A stretch of DNA of 64,000 nt from Belnapia rosea (GCF_900101615.1 NZ_FMZX01000003.1:248001-312000); one strand, 5' to 3'; positions 18,424 through 27,964 are shown, counted from the stretch's first letter. Numbers and translations are program-made. The notes: generated by a model from the sequence alone, not told the origin.

Positions 18424-20553
18424 GTGGCTGCTGTTCTCAAAGGCCGCATCCGCGAAGGCCTGCCGCATCCGAGGGGCGCCAGTTGGGATGGCAAGGGGGT
18501 CAACTTCTCCCTCTTCTCGGCCAATGCCACCAAGGTCGAGGTCTGCCTGTTCGATCCGCTCGGCAAAACCGAGCTCGAGCGCATCGAACTGCCCGAATAC
18601 ACCGACCAGATCTTCCATGGCTGGCTGCCGGATCTTGGCCCGGGACAGGTCTATGGCTATCGCGTCCACGGCCCCTATGCGCCCGATGCGGGCCACCGCT
18701 TCAACCCGAACAAGCTACTGCTCGACCCCTATGCCCGCGGCCATACTGGCGAGCTGACATGGAATCCGGCGCTGTTCGGCTACACCATCGGCCATGCGGA
18801 TGAGGATCTCTCCTTCGACGAGCGCGACAGCGCCCGCTTCATGCCGAAATGCGTGGTGGTGGACCCGGATTTCAACTGGCATGGCGAGGCGAACCGCCTC
18901 CCCGTCCCGTGGGACCGGACGGTCGTCTACGAGACCCATGTGAAGGGTTTCACCAAGCTGCACCCCAAGGTGCCGGAGAAGCTGCGCGGTACCTATGCCG
19001 GCTTCACCAAGGAGGTGCTGGCGCATATCAAGGCACTCGGCGTCACCTCGGTCGAGCTGTTGCCGATCCACAGCTTCATCGATGACGACTATCTGCAGGA
19101 TAAGGGCCTGCGGAATTACTGGGGCTACAACAGCATCGGTTTCTTCGCCCCCGATCCCCGCTATGCCTGGGAACGCGAGCAGACGCTGCGCGAGTTCAAG
19201 GAGATGGTCGCCCGCTTCCACGATGCCGGCCTCGAGGTCATCCTCGACGTGGTGTACAACCACACGGCGGAAGGCAATGAGCGCGGTGCCACCCTGTCCT
19301 TCAAGGGCATCGACAACGCCAGCTACTACCGGCTGATGCCGGACAACCCGCGCTACTACATCAACGACACCGGCACCGGAAACACGGTCAACCTGTCCCA
19401 CCCGCGGGTCATCCAGATGGTGACGGACAGCCTGCGCTACTGGGTGCAGGAGACGCATATCGACGGCTTCCGCTTCGACCTCGGCACCATCCTGGCGCGC
19501 GAGCCCAACGGCTTCGACAACCAGAGCGGCTTCCTCAAGGCCTGCAGCCAGGACCCGGTGCTGAACACCGTGAAGCTCATCGCCGAGCCCTGGGATTGCG
19601 GCCCCGGCGGCTACCAGGTCGGCGGCTTCCCGCCGGGCTGGGCGGAGTGGAACGACCGCTACCGCGATACGGTGCGCGACTACTGGCGCGGCGAGGCCTC
19701 CGCCGCGGCGCTGGCGCCCCGGCTCTGCGCCTCGGCCGACATGTTCGCCCATCAGGGCCGCCGCCCCTGGGCCTGCTTCAACTTCATCACCGCCCATGAC
19801 GGCTTCACGCTGAAGGACACGGTCACCTACAACGAGAAGCACAACGAGGCGAATGGCGAGGACAACCGGGACGGCCACTCGCACAACCGGTCCTGGAATT
19901 GCGGCGCCGAGGGCGAGACCGACGATCCGGCCATCAACGAGCTGCGCCAGCGGCAGATGCGCAACATGCTGGCGACGCTGCTGCTCTCGCAGGGCACGCC
20001 GATGCTGCTGGCGGGCGATGAATTCGCCCGCAGCCAGGGCGGCAACAACAATGCCTATTGCCAGGACAACGAGATTGGCTGGCTGAACTGGGACATTGGC
20101 GAGGAAGGCCAGGCCTTGGTGAGCTTCGTCCAGCGCCTGACGGCGCTGCGGCGGACCTACCCGATGCTGCGGCGGAGCCGCTTCCTGTCGGGGACCTACA
20201 ACGAGGAGCTCGACGTCAAGGACGTCACCTGGATCAATGCCAACGGCTCCGAGATGCAGGACACCGATTGGGCGGACGAGAATACGCTCTGCTTCGGCAT
20301 GCTGCTCGACGGGCGGGCGCAGACGACCGGCATCAAGCAGCGTGGCCAGGATGCGACGCTGCTGCTGATCCTCAACTCCTACCACGACCTGGTGGAGTTC
20401 ACCCTGCCGCCGAGCCCGGGCGGGCGCGGCTGGAAGCGGCTGATCGACACCAACCAGCCCGAGGGCAAGGAGGAGGTCTTCGGCTTCGGCGACGCCTATG
20501 GCGTCACCGGCCGTTCCGTCCTGCTCTTCGTCATGGAGGCGGAGAAGGCCTGA
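18424..20553 (+). CDS. glgX: Glycogen debranching enzyme GlgX
   Basis: About 709 aa, GH13 family, hydrolysing alpha-1,6 branches of limit-dextrin glycogen. An N-terminal CBM48-like domain (GRIREGLPHPRGASWDG, FSLFSANATKVEVCLFD) precedes the TIM barrel. Catalytic regions are visible: DVVYNHTAEGNE (region I), GFRFDLGTIL (nucleophile Asp, region II), LIAEPWDCGPGGYQVG (acid Glu, region III) and ITAHDGFTL (region IV). GTG at 18424 has GGAG nine bases upstream; the frame continues to 18334 but without a good start. No other glycogen genes are in the window. Confidence 0.93.
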   Translation: MAAVLKGRIREGLPHPRGASWDGKGVNFSLFSANATKVEVCLFDPLGKTELERIELPEYTDQIFHGWLPDLGPGQVYGYRVHGPYAPDAGHRFNPNKLLLDPYARGHTGELTWNPALFGYTIGHADEDLSFDERDSARFMPKCVVVDPDFNWHGEANRLPVPWDRTVVYETHVKGFTKLHPKVPEKLRGTYAGFTKEVLAHIKALGVTSVELLPIHSFIDDDYLQDKGLRNYWGYNSIGFFAPDPRYAWEREQTLREFKEMVARFHDAGLEVILDVVYNHTAEGNERGATLSFKGIDNASYYRLMPDNPRYYINDTGTGNTVNLSHPRVIQMVTDSLRYWVQETHIDGFRFDLGTILAREPNGFDNQSGFLKACSQDPVLNTVKLIAEPWDCGPGGYQVGGFPPGWAEWNDRYRDTVRDYWRGEASAAALAPRLCASADMFAHQGRRPWACFNFITAHDGFTLKDTVTYNEKHNEANGEDNRDGHSHNRSWNCGAEGETDDPAINELRQRQMRNMLATLLLSQGTPMLLAGDEFARSQGGNNNAYCQDNEIGWLNWDIGEEGQALVSFVQRLTALRRTYPMLRRSRFLSGTYNEELDVKDVTWINANGSEMQDTDWADENTLCFGMLLDGRAQTTGIKQRGQDATLLLILNSYHDLVEFTLPPSPGGRGWKRLIDTNQPEGKEEVFGFGDAYGVTGRSVLLFVMEAEKA

Positions 20554-20601
20554 GGCGCGTCGGGGCGGAACGTCGAGCTCCGCCCCGGGCAGCCTTAGGC
20601 C
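20547..20601. terminator. Bidirectional hairpin between glgX and SDR
   Basis: An inner stem GGGGCGGA (20562-20569) pairs perfectly with TCCGCCCC (20579-20586). An outer pair GGCCTGAGGC (20547-20556) and GCCTTAGGCC (20592-20601) matches in 9 of 10 positions. It spans both stop codons of the convergent genes. There is no long T-run, so it may slow or end transcription from either side. Confidence 0.5.
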
Positions 20602-21365
20602 CCGCCCCAATTCATCGTCAGGCCGCCATCCATCACCCAGGTCTGGCCGGTGACGTAATCCGCAGCGTCCGAGGCAAGGAAGACCGCGAGGCCGGCGATC
20701 TCCTCAGGCCGGCCTGGGCGGCGCCAGGGGATCGCCTGCATGCTCTGCTCGCGGGCCTTCGGGTCATCCATCCGCTTCTGGGTCATCGGCGTCTCGATCA
20801 GGCCAGGGGCGATGGCGTTCACATTGATCCGGTCCCCCGCCACCTCGACCGAGAGGCTGCGCACCAGCGAATTCAACCCGGCCTTGGCCATGCCGTAGGG
20901 CGCGCTGCCCGGCGTCGGCAGATGGCCGGCGACCGAGCCGGTGAAGACGATCCGCCCGCCGCCGCCCGCGCCACGCCGTAGCCGGATAAAGGCCCTGGCG
21001 CAGAAGAGCGGGCCCATCAGGTCGGTCCGCAGCACCTGCTCGAGCTTGGCATCCTCCATCTCGGCCACCGGCATGCCGCTCATGCCGGTCCCCGCATTGG
21101 CGAAGAGGATATCGGGCGTGCCGAGCGCCTGGACCGTGCCGTCGAACAGGGCCTGGACCGAGGCCGGATTCCCGACATCCACCTGTGCAACATGGGCACG
21201 GCGCCCGGCCTGCTCGACGCGCCGGCGGGTCTCCGCCGCGCCCTCGGCGTCGGAGTGGTATGAGATGGCGACATCGGCGCCGGCTTGCGCAAAGGCCTCG
21301 GCCGAGGCCTGACCGATCCCGCTATCGGCGCCGGTGATGATGACGATCTTGTCCTGTAGCTGCAT
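20595..21365 (-). CDS. Short-chain dehydrogenase/reductase (glucose 1-dehydrogenase-like)
   Basis: 256 aa classical SDR. The cofactor motif TGADSGIG is near residues 11-18, followed by FANAGTGMSG, the catalytic Ser in VFTGSVAG, and the YxxxK pair in PYGMAKAG. The C-terminus is YVTGQTWVMDGGL. ATG at 21365 has AGGAGGG about nine bases upstream. It is an isolated gene convergent with glgX, so its substrate is unknown. Confidence 0.85.
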   Translation of the reverse strand: MQLQDKIVIITGADSGIGQASAEAFAQAGADVAISYHSDAEGAAETRRRVEQAGRRAHVAQVDVGNPASVQALFDGTVQALGTPDILFANAGTGMSGMPVAEMEDAKLEQVLRTDLMGPLFCARAFIRLRRGAGGGGRIVFTGSVAGHLPTPGSAPYGMAKAGLNSLVRSLSVEVAGDRINVNAIAPGLIETPMTQKRMDDPKAREQSMQAIPWRRPGRPEEIAGLAVFLASDAADYVTGQTWVMDGGLTMNWGGA

Positions 21366-21614
21366 GCTGTGGCCCTCCTGAGGGCCGGAACGCGGCACGG
21401 CTGCCTGGTCAGGATGAACAAGGGGCGATTTCGGCTGCGGCATGCCGGCGGGGCGTGGTGCGGCAGCGTGCAGGCCGCTTTGAGCGGCATGCCACTCGCC
21501 CTAGATGTAGGACATGCAGAGGAGCGGCCACCCGGGCGGTGCTCGCCAAGCGGACTACGGCCCAGGGGCCTGTCCAGCCACAGGACCAGGTCCGGAACAG
21601 GATGTCGGAGAAGA

Positions 21615-21700
21615 TGGTGCGGTCGAGAAGATTCGAACTTCCACGGGGTTTCCCCCACCAGCACCTCAAGCTGGCGCGTCTACCATTCCGCCACGACCGC
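21615..21700 (-). tRNA. tRNA-Leu(GAG)
   Basis: The minus-strand molecule starts GCGGTCG and ends CGACCGC-A-CCA, so the 7-bp acceptor stem pairs perfectly and CCA is encoded. The anticodon stem CCAGC/GCTGG encloses loop TTGAGGT, giving anticodon GAG. A long variable arm (class II) and a T arm with TTCGAAT follow. 86 nt with CCA fits tRNA-Leu. It is transcribed away from lipB. Confidence 0.95.
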
Positions 21701-21719
21701 AAACCGGGGCGAGGCGGGG

Positions 21720-21748
21720 CGTATAGACGATGAACGCGCCGGTATCAA
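21720..21748 (-). promoter_or_regulatory. Sigma-70 type promoter of tRNA-Leu
   Basis: On the minus strand TTGATA (21743-21748) and TATACG (21720-21725) are separated by exactly 17 bases. The -10 ends 19 bases before the tRNA 5' end. It overlaps the first codons of lipB on the opposite strand. Confidence 0.6.
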
Positions 21749-22377
21749 CAGGGCTTCCGCATTGGGAGGTCGCAGAAGGTTTCACTCCCTATGAAACGGC
21801 CCTCGCCCGGATGGAGGAGCGGGTGGCGGCGATCCGCGCCGGGACGGCGGAGGAGCTGGTATGGCTGGTGGAGCACCCGCCAACCTACACCGCCGGCACT
21901 TCGGCGACGCCGGAGGGGCTGGTCGACCCCCGCTTTCCGGTGTTCCGGGCCGGGCGTGGCGGGCAGTGGACCTATCACGGGCCCGGACAGCGCACGGCCT
22001 ATGTGATGCTCGACCTCACCCGGCGAGGGCGGGATGTGCGGGCCTATGTCCATCATCTGGAGGAGTGGCTCATCCGGGCCCTCTGGCGGTTCAATGTCAG
22101 GGGCGAGCGGCGGGACGGCCGCGTCGGCATCTGGGTAGAGGACCGGGCGCGGGGCACCGAGGACAAGATCGCCGCCATCGGCGTGCGGGTGACGCGTTGG
22201 GTGAGCTGGCATGGCGTCGCGGTGAATGTCGACCCGGACCTCTCCCATTTCGGCGGCATCGTCCCTTGCGGGATCAGCCAGCATGGGGTGACGAGCCTGC
22301 ACCGGCTCGGCATCACGGCGACGATGGAGGAGGTGGATGCGGCGCTGATGGCGAGCTGGGGGGAGGTCTTCGGCTAA
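21730..22377 (+). CDS. lipB: Octanoyl-[acyl carrier protein]-protein octanoyltransferase
   Basis: 215 aa. LipB moves octanoyl groups from ACP to lipoyl domains of 2-oxoacid dehydrogenases and the glycine cleavage system. Diagnostic segments: [33 protein letters not shown], the catalytic Lys in [13 protein letters not shown], and the catalytic Cys in [15 protein letters not shown]. Length is normal. Its stop overlaps the stop of the next, convergent gene. Confidence 0.96.
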   Translation: MNAPVSTGLPHWEVAEGFTPYETALARMEERVAAIRAGTAEELVWLVEHPPTYTAGTSATPEGLVDPRFPVFRAGRGGQWTYHGPGQRTAYVMLDLTRRGRDVRAYVHHLEEWLIRALWRFNVRGERRDGRVGIWVEDRARGTEDKIAAIGVRVTRWVSWHGVAVNVDPDLSHFGGIVPCGISQHGVTSLHRLGITATMEEVDAALMASWGEVFG

Positions 22378-22700
22378 TCCTCCGCATCGGCCATGGGCGG
22401 TGGCTGGCGCTGGTGCAACACCTCCAGCCGGCGCTGCAGGCGGGTGATCTGCCGGCGCAGATCGGCATTCTCGCGGATCGACTGGCGGAGGCGCGACTGG
22501 GCCGCCGCCAGGGCGTCATGCGAGGGCGAGGCGGGTGGCGGTGGCGATTTGGGCGGCGGACCGAGGATGTCCTCCCAGCGGAGGCCGAGGCGGGTGACGA
22601 GGCGGTGGGCAGCCATGCCGGCGGCCGCGCGCTCGCCGGCCTGGTCGGAGCCGAGCAGGCCCAGGATCCGCGCCAGCTTCGCCGCATCGGATGACCGCAT
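22374..22700 (-). CDS. Small protein of unknown function with DUF2786-like N-terminus
   Basis: 108 aa. Residues 5-45 ([12 protein letters not shown] and [14 protein letters not shown], then LRWEDIL) resemble the short helical module seen in DUF2786-type proteins. A Pro-rich linker (about 47-57) and a C-terminal coiled coil ([21 protein letters not shown]) follow. Function unknown. It converges on lipB with a 4-base overlap. ATG at 22700 is the first start that gives sensible composition. Confidence 0.6.
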   Translation of the reverse strand: MRSSDAAKLARILGLLGSDQAGERAAAGMAAHRLVTRLGLRWEDILGPPPKSPPPPASPSHDALAAAQSRLRQSIRENADLRRQITRLQRRLEVLHQRQPPPMADAED

Positions 22701-22923
22701 CCTCTCTCCCCTGCCGCTCCCGAGGCCAGGGGAACGCCATAAAGCCGGTGGTCGGTTGCTGGGAGGGGGCAAAAGACAATGCCTTGGCCGCGCCAAGGGG
22801 CTTGATCGCGGTGGCCGGATCGGGCGGCATGAAGGATGGCGGGCCCGGAGGGCTGCGCCCCGCAGCGAAAGGACCGGGCATGACGCGCCTGCCCTATCTG
22901 GCCCCGGCCCAGGGACGCCGCGC

Positions 22924-23190
22924 ATGAGCGTCACGCTCTATTATAGCCCCGCCTATCTGATCCGCGTGAGCGGGTGGAGCCGGTCGTCATCAACCGCATG
23001 GGCGACCCGGTGCGGCGGGACAAGGGCACACCTTATGAGGCACGGGGCCTCGGCGATGCCTCCCTCACCGGCGACCAGCGGCTGGATGCCATGATGGTGC
23101 ATCCGATCCTGATCAACCGGCCGAGCGTGCTCACGCCGCGCGGCGCGCGGCTCTGCCGGCCTGCGGAGACGGTGCGGGACCTCCCCTGGC
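22924..23190 (+). pseudogene. Remnant of an arsC-type arsenate reductase
   Basis: The first codons read MSVTLYYSPA, resembling the ArsC start, but the catalytic Cys segment is missing. After a frame change near 22960, the C-terminal half reads DKGTPYEARGLGD, LTGDQRLDAMMVHPILINRP and TPRGARLCRPAETV, which closely follows the ArsC C-terminal pattern. An internal deletion and a frameshift have therefore removed the active site and most of the centre. No other ars genes adjoin it. Assignment by pattern recall. Confidence 0.65.
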
Positions 23191-23202
23191 CGAGGCTTAG
23201 CC

Positions 23203-24438
23203 TCAGGCCTCCGCCACTCGCCCGATCGGCCGGGCCGGCGCCATCGGGGCCGGGGCGCCGTCGCGGCACAGGGCCGAGACGCCGGCGCCGGCGAAGGCGG
23301 CGATGACGGCGATCAGCCACATGGTGTCGTAGCTGCCGGTCCGGTCGAAGACCACGCCACCCAGCCAGGCGCCGGTGAAGCCGCCCACCTGATGGCCGAG
23401 GAAGACCAGGCCGAAGATCGTCGCCAGCCAGCGCGTGCCGAAATTCCGGGCGCAGAGCGCGACGGTTGGCGGCACGGTGGAGAGCCAGAGCAGCCCCATG
23501 ATGGCCGAGAAGACCAGCACGCTGACGGTGGTCTTCTCCACCAGCATGAAGCCGCCGATCAGCACGCCGCGCGCGGCATAGATGATCACCAGCAGCTCCC
23601 GCCGCTTCCACTTGCTGGAGAGCTCGCCAGCGGTGAGCGAGCCGGCGACGTTGAACAGGCCGATCAGGCTGATGGCCGCCGCGCCGACGCCGAGCGGCAG
23701 GTGGCAGCTGGCAACGAAGCCCGGCAGGTGGACGGCCATGAAGCTCACATGCAGGCCGCAGACGAAGAAGCCGAAGGAGAGAAACCAGAAGGTCGGGTCG
23801 CGCAACGCGCGGCTGAGGGCGGCACCCGCCTTCTCCTCGGCCGGGGCGCCGGGTGCCGGCTGCGCCACCTGGTCGTTCAGCGGCAGGGCGAGCGGGATCA
23901 TCAGCAGCGAGACGGCGGCGATGGCGAAGAGCGCCCATTGCCAGCCGGCGCCGTGCAGCCCGAAGGCGACCAGCGGCACCACCAGGAACTGACCGAAGGA
24001 GGAACCGGCGGTGCCGAGCCCGGTGGCACGGCCGCGCATCCTCTCCGGCAGCAGGCGGGTCAGGCTGGCCATGATGACCGGCATGCCGGCAGCCGAGACC
24101 GCGCAGCCCATGACCACGCCGGCGAAGACGGTGAACCAGAACAGGCTCTCCGACAGCGCCATGCCGGCGAGCGCCACCGCCTGCAGCACGGCCCCGATCA
24201 TCACCACCCGCCGGCCGCCGATGCGGTCCGCCACCTGGCCCCAGATCGGCTGGGTGATGCCATTGCAGAGCACCTGCAGGGCGATGGCGAAGGCGAAGCC
24301 GCTGGCGCTCCAGCCCTGGGCCGCCGTCATCGGCGCCAGGAAGAGGCCGAGGCTCTGGCGCAGGCCCATCGCCAGGGCCGCCGTCACGACGCCGCAGGTC
24401 AGCAGCACGGCGACCGACATCCTGGTCGATATGGGCAT
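23203..24438 (-). CDS. Major facilitator superfamily transporter
   Basis: 411 aa with twelve predicted membrane spans. The loop after helix 2 reads GQVADRIGGRRVV, the MFS A-motif (G-x3-D-R-x-G-R-R), and the second half has SSKWKRRELL at the equivalent place. It resembles monocarboxylate/oxalate-type carriers of the OFA or CynX kind, but the substrate is not readable. ATG at 24438 follows GAGAGGA at about eight bases. The gene is alone and divergent from a YqaA-type gene. Confidence 0.85.
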   Translation of the reverse strand: MPISTRMSVAVLLTCGVVTAALAMGLRQSLGLFLAPMTAAQGWSASGFAFAIALQVLCNGITQPIWGQVADRIGGRRVVMIGAVLQAVALAGMALSESLFWFTVFAGVVMGCAVSAAGMPVIMASLTRLLPERMRGRATGLGTAGSSFGQFLVVPLVAFGLHGAGWQWALFAIAAVSLLMIPLALPLNDQVAQPAPGAPAEEKAGAALSRALRDPTFWFLSFGFFVCGLHVSFMAVHLPGFVASCHLPLGVGAAAISLIGLFNVAGSLTAGELSSKWKRRELLVIIYAARGVLIGGFMLVEKTTVSVLVFSAIMGLLWLSTVPPTVALCARNFGTRWLATIFGLVFLGHQVGGFTGAWLGGVVFDRTGSYDTMWLIAVIAAFAGAGVSALCRDGAPAPMAPARPIGRVAEA

Positions 24439-24609
24439 GGGCAGATCCTCTCGAATTCGAGCCATGAGAGCATCGCAACCCCCACTGCGACAACCGCGTG
24501 GGACGCATGGGAAGGGCAGGCCCACATGCTTGTGGGGCGGGGCCGCGTTGCTGTGCATTGCACCATTGCCGTGAAGGTGCGAAGGCGGCGCCGAACCGCC
24601 TGGGAATGG

Positions 24610-25191
24610 ATGATGCTGCGAGCCCTCTATGATCGCGTCCTGGCATTGGCCGGCCATCGCCGCGCCCCGACCTACCTGGCCGGGGTCAGCTTCGCCGAGA
24701 GCAGCTTCTTCCCCATACCACCCGACGCCATGCTCATCCCCATGTGCATCGCCCGGCCGGATCTGGCCTATCGCTATGCGGCGATCTGCACCGTCGCCTC
24801 GGTGCTGGGCGGCATCCTCGGCTATGCGATCGGCTTCTGGCTGTTCGATGCGCTGGCGGAGCCGGTGCTGCGCGCCTATGGCCATGCCGATGCGATGGAC
24901 ACCTTCCAGGGGTGGTATGACCGCTGGGGCGCGCTGGTGATCCTCATCAAGGGGCTGACACCGATCCCCTACAAGATCGTCACCATCGCCTCGGGCGCGG
25001 CCCAGTTCAACTTCTTCATCTTCGTGCTGGCCAGCATCGTCACGCGCGGGGCGCGCTTCTTCCTGCTGGCCTTCCTGCTGCGGCGCTACGGGCCGCCGAT
25101 CCGCGACTTCATCGAGCGGCGGCTGACCCTGGTGACCACCGGGGCGGCGGCGGGCATCGTGCTGGGCTTCGTCGCGCTGAAATTCCTGTAA
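24610..25191 (+). CDS. YqaA family membrane protein (SNARE-associated/DedA-like)
   Basis: 193 aa with about four to five membrane spans. The segment FAESSFFPIPPDAMLIPMC near residues 30-48 and the later ILIKGLTPIPYKIVTIASGA are the paired E-x(n)-P-P and P-x-P-x-K motifs of the VTT/DedA superfamily, and the short form fits YqaA. Members are proposed lipid scramblases or flippases. Two adjacent ATGs (24610, 24613) are possible starts. Confidence 0.85.
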   Translation: MMLRALYDRVLALAGHRRAPTYLAGVSFAESSFFPIPPDAMLIPMCIARPDLAYRYAAICTVASVLGGILGYAIGFWLFDALAEPVLRAYGHADAMDTFQGWYDRWGALVILIKGLTPIPYKIVTIASGAAQFNFFIFVLASIVTRGARFFLLAFLLRRYGPPIRDFIERRLTLVTTGAAAGIVLGFVALKFL

Positions 25192-25384
25192 GTTCCGGTC
25201 CGGTCGCTGGCGTCACCCAGGTGGCGCCGGCCGCCCCGGCGGAGAGCGGCCGAGCGGCAGTTCGCTCCATCCCGCAGACCAGGCCCGCCTTCTCCCAGAC
25301 GAGCGAAATCGCCCCGCGGAGCTGACCCCGCACCGTGCCCTCGAGCACGCGGGAGCAAAGCCGCGCCGCGTCCACGGGCAGGCC

Positions 25385-26356
25385 TCAGTCCCGCCAGGGA
25401 TGCGCGGCCCAAAGCTTCTCGTACTGCGCCTGCATCGCCACCAACTCTCCCCGGTACTCATCCGGCCCGAGCAGGCGGAGCGGCAGGGCGAGCTGGGTGG
25501 CGATGGCCTGCCATTCCGGGTCCTCCGCGGCACGGCGGGCGGCATCCGCCAGCCGGTCGAGCACCGGGCGCGGCAGGCCGGCGGGGGCGGCGAGGCCCCG
25601 CATGGAGCCCTCGACCACGTCGAAGCCCTGCTCGCGGAAGGTCGGCACGTCCTTCATCACCGGCCAGCGCGCGGTGCCCATCTGGCCGAGCGGCCGGAAC
25701 ATCCCCTGGCGGAAATCGCCGATCGCCTCGCCGATATTGGTCACCGCCAGCTCGATCTGCCGGCCGAGCGTCGCGGTGCGGACGGGGGCGCCGCCCGCGA
25801 AGGGGACATGGAGGAATTTGGTGCCGCTCGCCCGCTCCAGCGCCAGCACCGCCAGATGGTCGTCGGACCCGATACCGGAGGTGCCGTAGCTGATCTGGCC
25901 CGGGCGGCGGCGCGCCTCGGCCACCAGATCGGCGACGGTGCGGATCGGGCTGTCGGGCAGTACCCAGATGGCGCCGGGGTCGTCGACGACATTGAGCAGC
26001 GGGGCGAAGTCGTCCAGCCGAAAGCGGGCCTGCGGCCGCTCGAGCGGGATGGTGACGATGGTCGGCGTGTTGATGAAGCCGATTGTGTAGCCATCCGGCT
26101 TGCTGCGGGCGAGCTCGGTGAAGCCGATCTCGCCGGCCGCACCTGGGCGGTTGGTGATCACGATCGGCTGGCCGAGATAGCGCTCCATGATGCGGGCCAG
26201 CGGCCGGGCCGCGACATCCGTACCGCCACCAGCCGGGAAGGCCAGCACCATGGAGAGCGGACGGTCGGGGAAGCCGGGCTGGGCCAGTGCCCGGGTGATG
26301 GCGGGGGCGGCGAGCGGCAGCCCGGCCAGGCCGCCGATAAGGGCGCGTCTTTGCAT
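25385..26356 (-). CDS. TTT-family (Bug) periplasmic substrate-binding protein, copy 1
   Basis: 323 aa. An N-terminal signal of Tat-like form (MQRRALIGGLAGLPL, cleavage near ALA-Q) is followed by PLSMVLAFPAGGGTDVAARPLA and NRPGAAGEIGFTELA, typical of tripartite tricarboxylate transporter receptors. No TctA/TctB membrane genes are nearby, as is common for these expanded families. A close paralogue at 30758-31708 shares GFINTP, GSMRG.AAPAGLP and the last residues HPWRD. Ligand unknown, probably a carboxylate. Confidence 0.88.
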   Translation of the reverse strand: MQRRALIGGLAGLPLAAPAITRALAQPGFPDRPLSMVLAFPAGGGTDVAARPLARIMERYLGQPIVITNRPGAAGEIGFTELARSKPDGYTIGFINTPTIVTIPLERPQARFRLDDFAPLLNVVDDPGAIWVLPDSPIRTVADLVAEARRRPGQISYGTSGIGSDDHLAVLALERASGTKFLHVPFAGGAPVRTATLGRQIELAVTNIGEAIGDFRQGMFRPLGQMGTARWPVMKDVPTFREQGFDVVEGSMRGLAAPAGLPRPVLDRLADAARRAAEDPEWQAIATQLALPLRLLGPDEYRGELVAMQAQYEKLWAAHPWRD

Positions 26357-26439
26357 GGTTGATCCTCCCGATGCCCGCTTATGACTGCAGGTCCCAGGGG
26401 TGATCGGATCATGGGGGCGGCGCCTTTGCAACGACGGTG

Positions 26440-26851
26440 ATGGGCGCGCGACCATTCCGGTTTTCCCGTCGTGGCGAGCCGGCCCTCTCGTAGGGGCGTA
26501 GCGTCGCCTCCTGCTGCGAGCCGCTGGCCAACCTGGCCTTGTGGCAACCGGCGGCCCAGGCCGCGGCGAGCGCAGCCTCCGCCAGGGCGCGGGTCTCCAC
26601 ATTCTTCGATGAGGGTGTAGGAGCGCGTCCCGCGCCCTGGATTGGGCAGCTGGAGCAGGCTGCAGGTGGCCTTGGGCTCGCCTTCCTGCCCGGCGAGAAG
26701 GCCGGTGAGGCCGGGCTGCCCCAAGCATCGCCTGCCAGTCCCGCTCCGCAAATGCGGGTCGAGGCGGCGCCTCGGCCAGGTTCAGGTGGCTGTAGAGGAT
26801 AGGCAGGGCGGGCGGCCCCCGGCCCCCGGCCGGGCGGATGCCGATCGGCAT
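26440..26851 (-). pseudogene. Frameshifted GNAT N-acetyltransferase
   Basis: Reading backward from an ATG at 26849-26851, three frames together rebuild a GNAT protein. Frame A gives PILYSHLNLAEAPPRPAFAE and DWQAMLG; after an extra base near 26717-26720, frame B gives QPGLTGLLAGQEGEPKATCS and TRSYTLIE. After another shift near 26603, frame C gives ALAEAALAAAWAAGCHKARL and GSQQEATLRPYERAG. A last shift near 26470 leads to GKTGMVARP. The acetyl-CoA-binding (R/Q)-x2-G-x-G/A loop appears deleted. At least three frameshifts mark it as dead. Confidence 0.75.
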
Positions 26852-26935
26852 GGCAATCCTTTCGGCTGGGCTCTTTCGGCTGGCCGGCGGGATTGCCCCG
26901 CGCCATGCTTCCCCCGCAACGAGCGGAGGCGGGCG

Positions 26936-27964
26936 ATGCGGTGCAATCTTGCAGGCTGGACGAGGCTTTTCACCCCCATGGCGCTGCTGCTGGGGGTGGC
27001 CGGTGCGGCACAGGCCGGCCCAACGCTCGATGCCGTGCGCCGCAACGGCGAAGTGCGCTGCGCGGTCTCGACCGGGCTGGCCGGGATGTCGCAGCCGGAT
27101 GCGAATGGCGTGTGGCAGGGCTTCGATGCCGATATCTGCCGTGCCGTCGCCACCGCCGTCTTCGGCGATGCGGGGCGGGCACGCTTCGTGCCGACCACCA
27201 CGGCGACGCGCTTCACCGCGCTGCAATCGGGCGAGGTGGACCTGCTCTCGCGCACCACGGCGCTGACGCTCGCGCGGGACAGCCAGCTCGGCCTTACCAT
27301 CAGCGTGGCGCATTTCTTCACCGGCCAGGGCATCCTGGTTCATAAACGCCTGAACATCACCCGCGCCGAGCAGCTGGACGGCGCGACCTTCTGCGCCACG
27401 CTGGCGAGCGAGATCGAGCGGAACCTGGCGGACTGGGCGCGGCAGAAGAACATCCGCATCACCACCATCCCCTTCGACACCCCGCCGACCATCCTCGCCG
27501 CCTTCCAGGCGGGGCGGTGCGACGCGATCAGCAACGACATGATCAACCTCTCCGGCAACCGGACCGCCTCGCCCAACCCGGCCGATCTCGTCCTGTTGCC
27601 GGAGCTGGTCTTCAAGGAGCCGCATGGGGTTCTGGTGCGGAACGGCGACCCGGAATGGGCGGCGCTGACCCGCTGGGCGGTCTTTGCCCTCATCCAGGCG
27701 GAGGAGATGGGGCTGACGCGGGCCAATGTGGCCCAGGTGCGGGAGACCACCCAGGACCCGAAGATCCGCCGCTTCCTCGGCCTCACCGAGAATGTCGGCA
27801 CGGGCTGGGGCCTGCCGGCGGGCTGGGCCTTTGAGGTGGTGCGGCAGGTCGGCAATTACGGCGAGGTCTTCGAGCGCGGGCCGGGCCGGGTACTTGGCAT
27901 GGAGCGGGGGCTCAACCGGCCCTGGACCGAGGGCGGGATGCTGATGAGCTGGCTCTGGCAGTAG
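26936..27964 (+). CDS. Amino-acid ABC transporter substrate-binding protein (AapJ-like)
   Basis: 342 aa. A signal peptide (about 1-27, ending AAQA-G) precedes a family 3 solute-binding protein: LDAVRRNGEVRCAVSTGL, GFDADICRAVATAVFGD, TALQSGEVDLLSR, and AAFQAGRCDAISND. The pattern matches general L-amino-acid binding proteins (AapJ/BztA). No permease or ATPase genes are beside it. ATG at 26936 has GGAGG six bases upstream. A strong hairpin terminator follows. Confidence 0.88.
   Translation: MRCNLAGWTRLFTPMALLLGVAGAAQAGPTLDAVRRNGEVRCAVSTGLAGMSQPDANGVWQGFDADICRAVATAVFGDAGRARFVPTTTATRFTALQSGEVDLLSRTTALTLARDSQLGLTISVAHFFTGQGILVHKRLNITRAEQLDGATFCATLASEIERNLADWARQKNIRITTIPFDTPPTILAAFQAGRCDAISNDMINLSGNRTASPNPADLVLLPELVFKEPHGVLVRNGDPEWAALTRWAVFALIQAEEMGLTRANVAQVRETTQDPKIRRFLGLTENVGTGWGLPAGWAFEVVRQVGNYGEVFERGPGRVLGMERGLNRPWTEGGMLMSWLWQ

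Noticed and set aside
22782-22798. Hairpin CCTTGGC-CGC-GCCAAGG
   Set aside because: Perfect stem but no T-run and no gene end next to it, so it is not called a terminator.
25109-25375. Minus-strand frame of 88 codons beginning with GTG
   Set aside because: No ribosome site or recognisable family, and it overlaps the end of the YqaA-type gene. A small real gene cannot be excluded.
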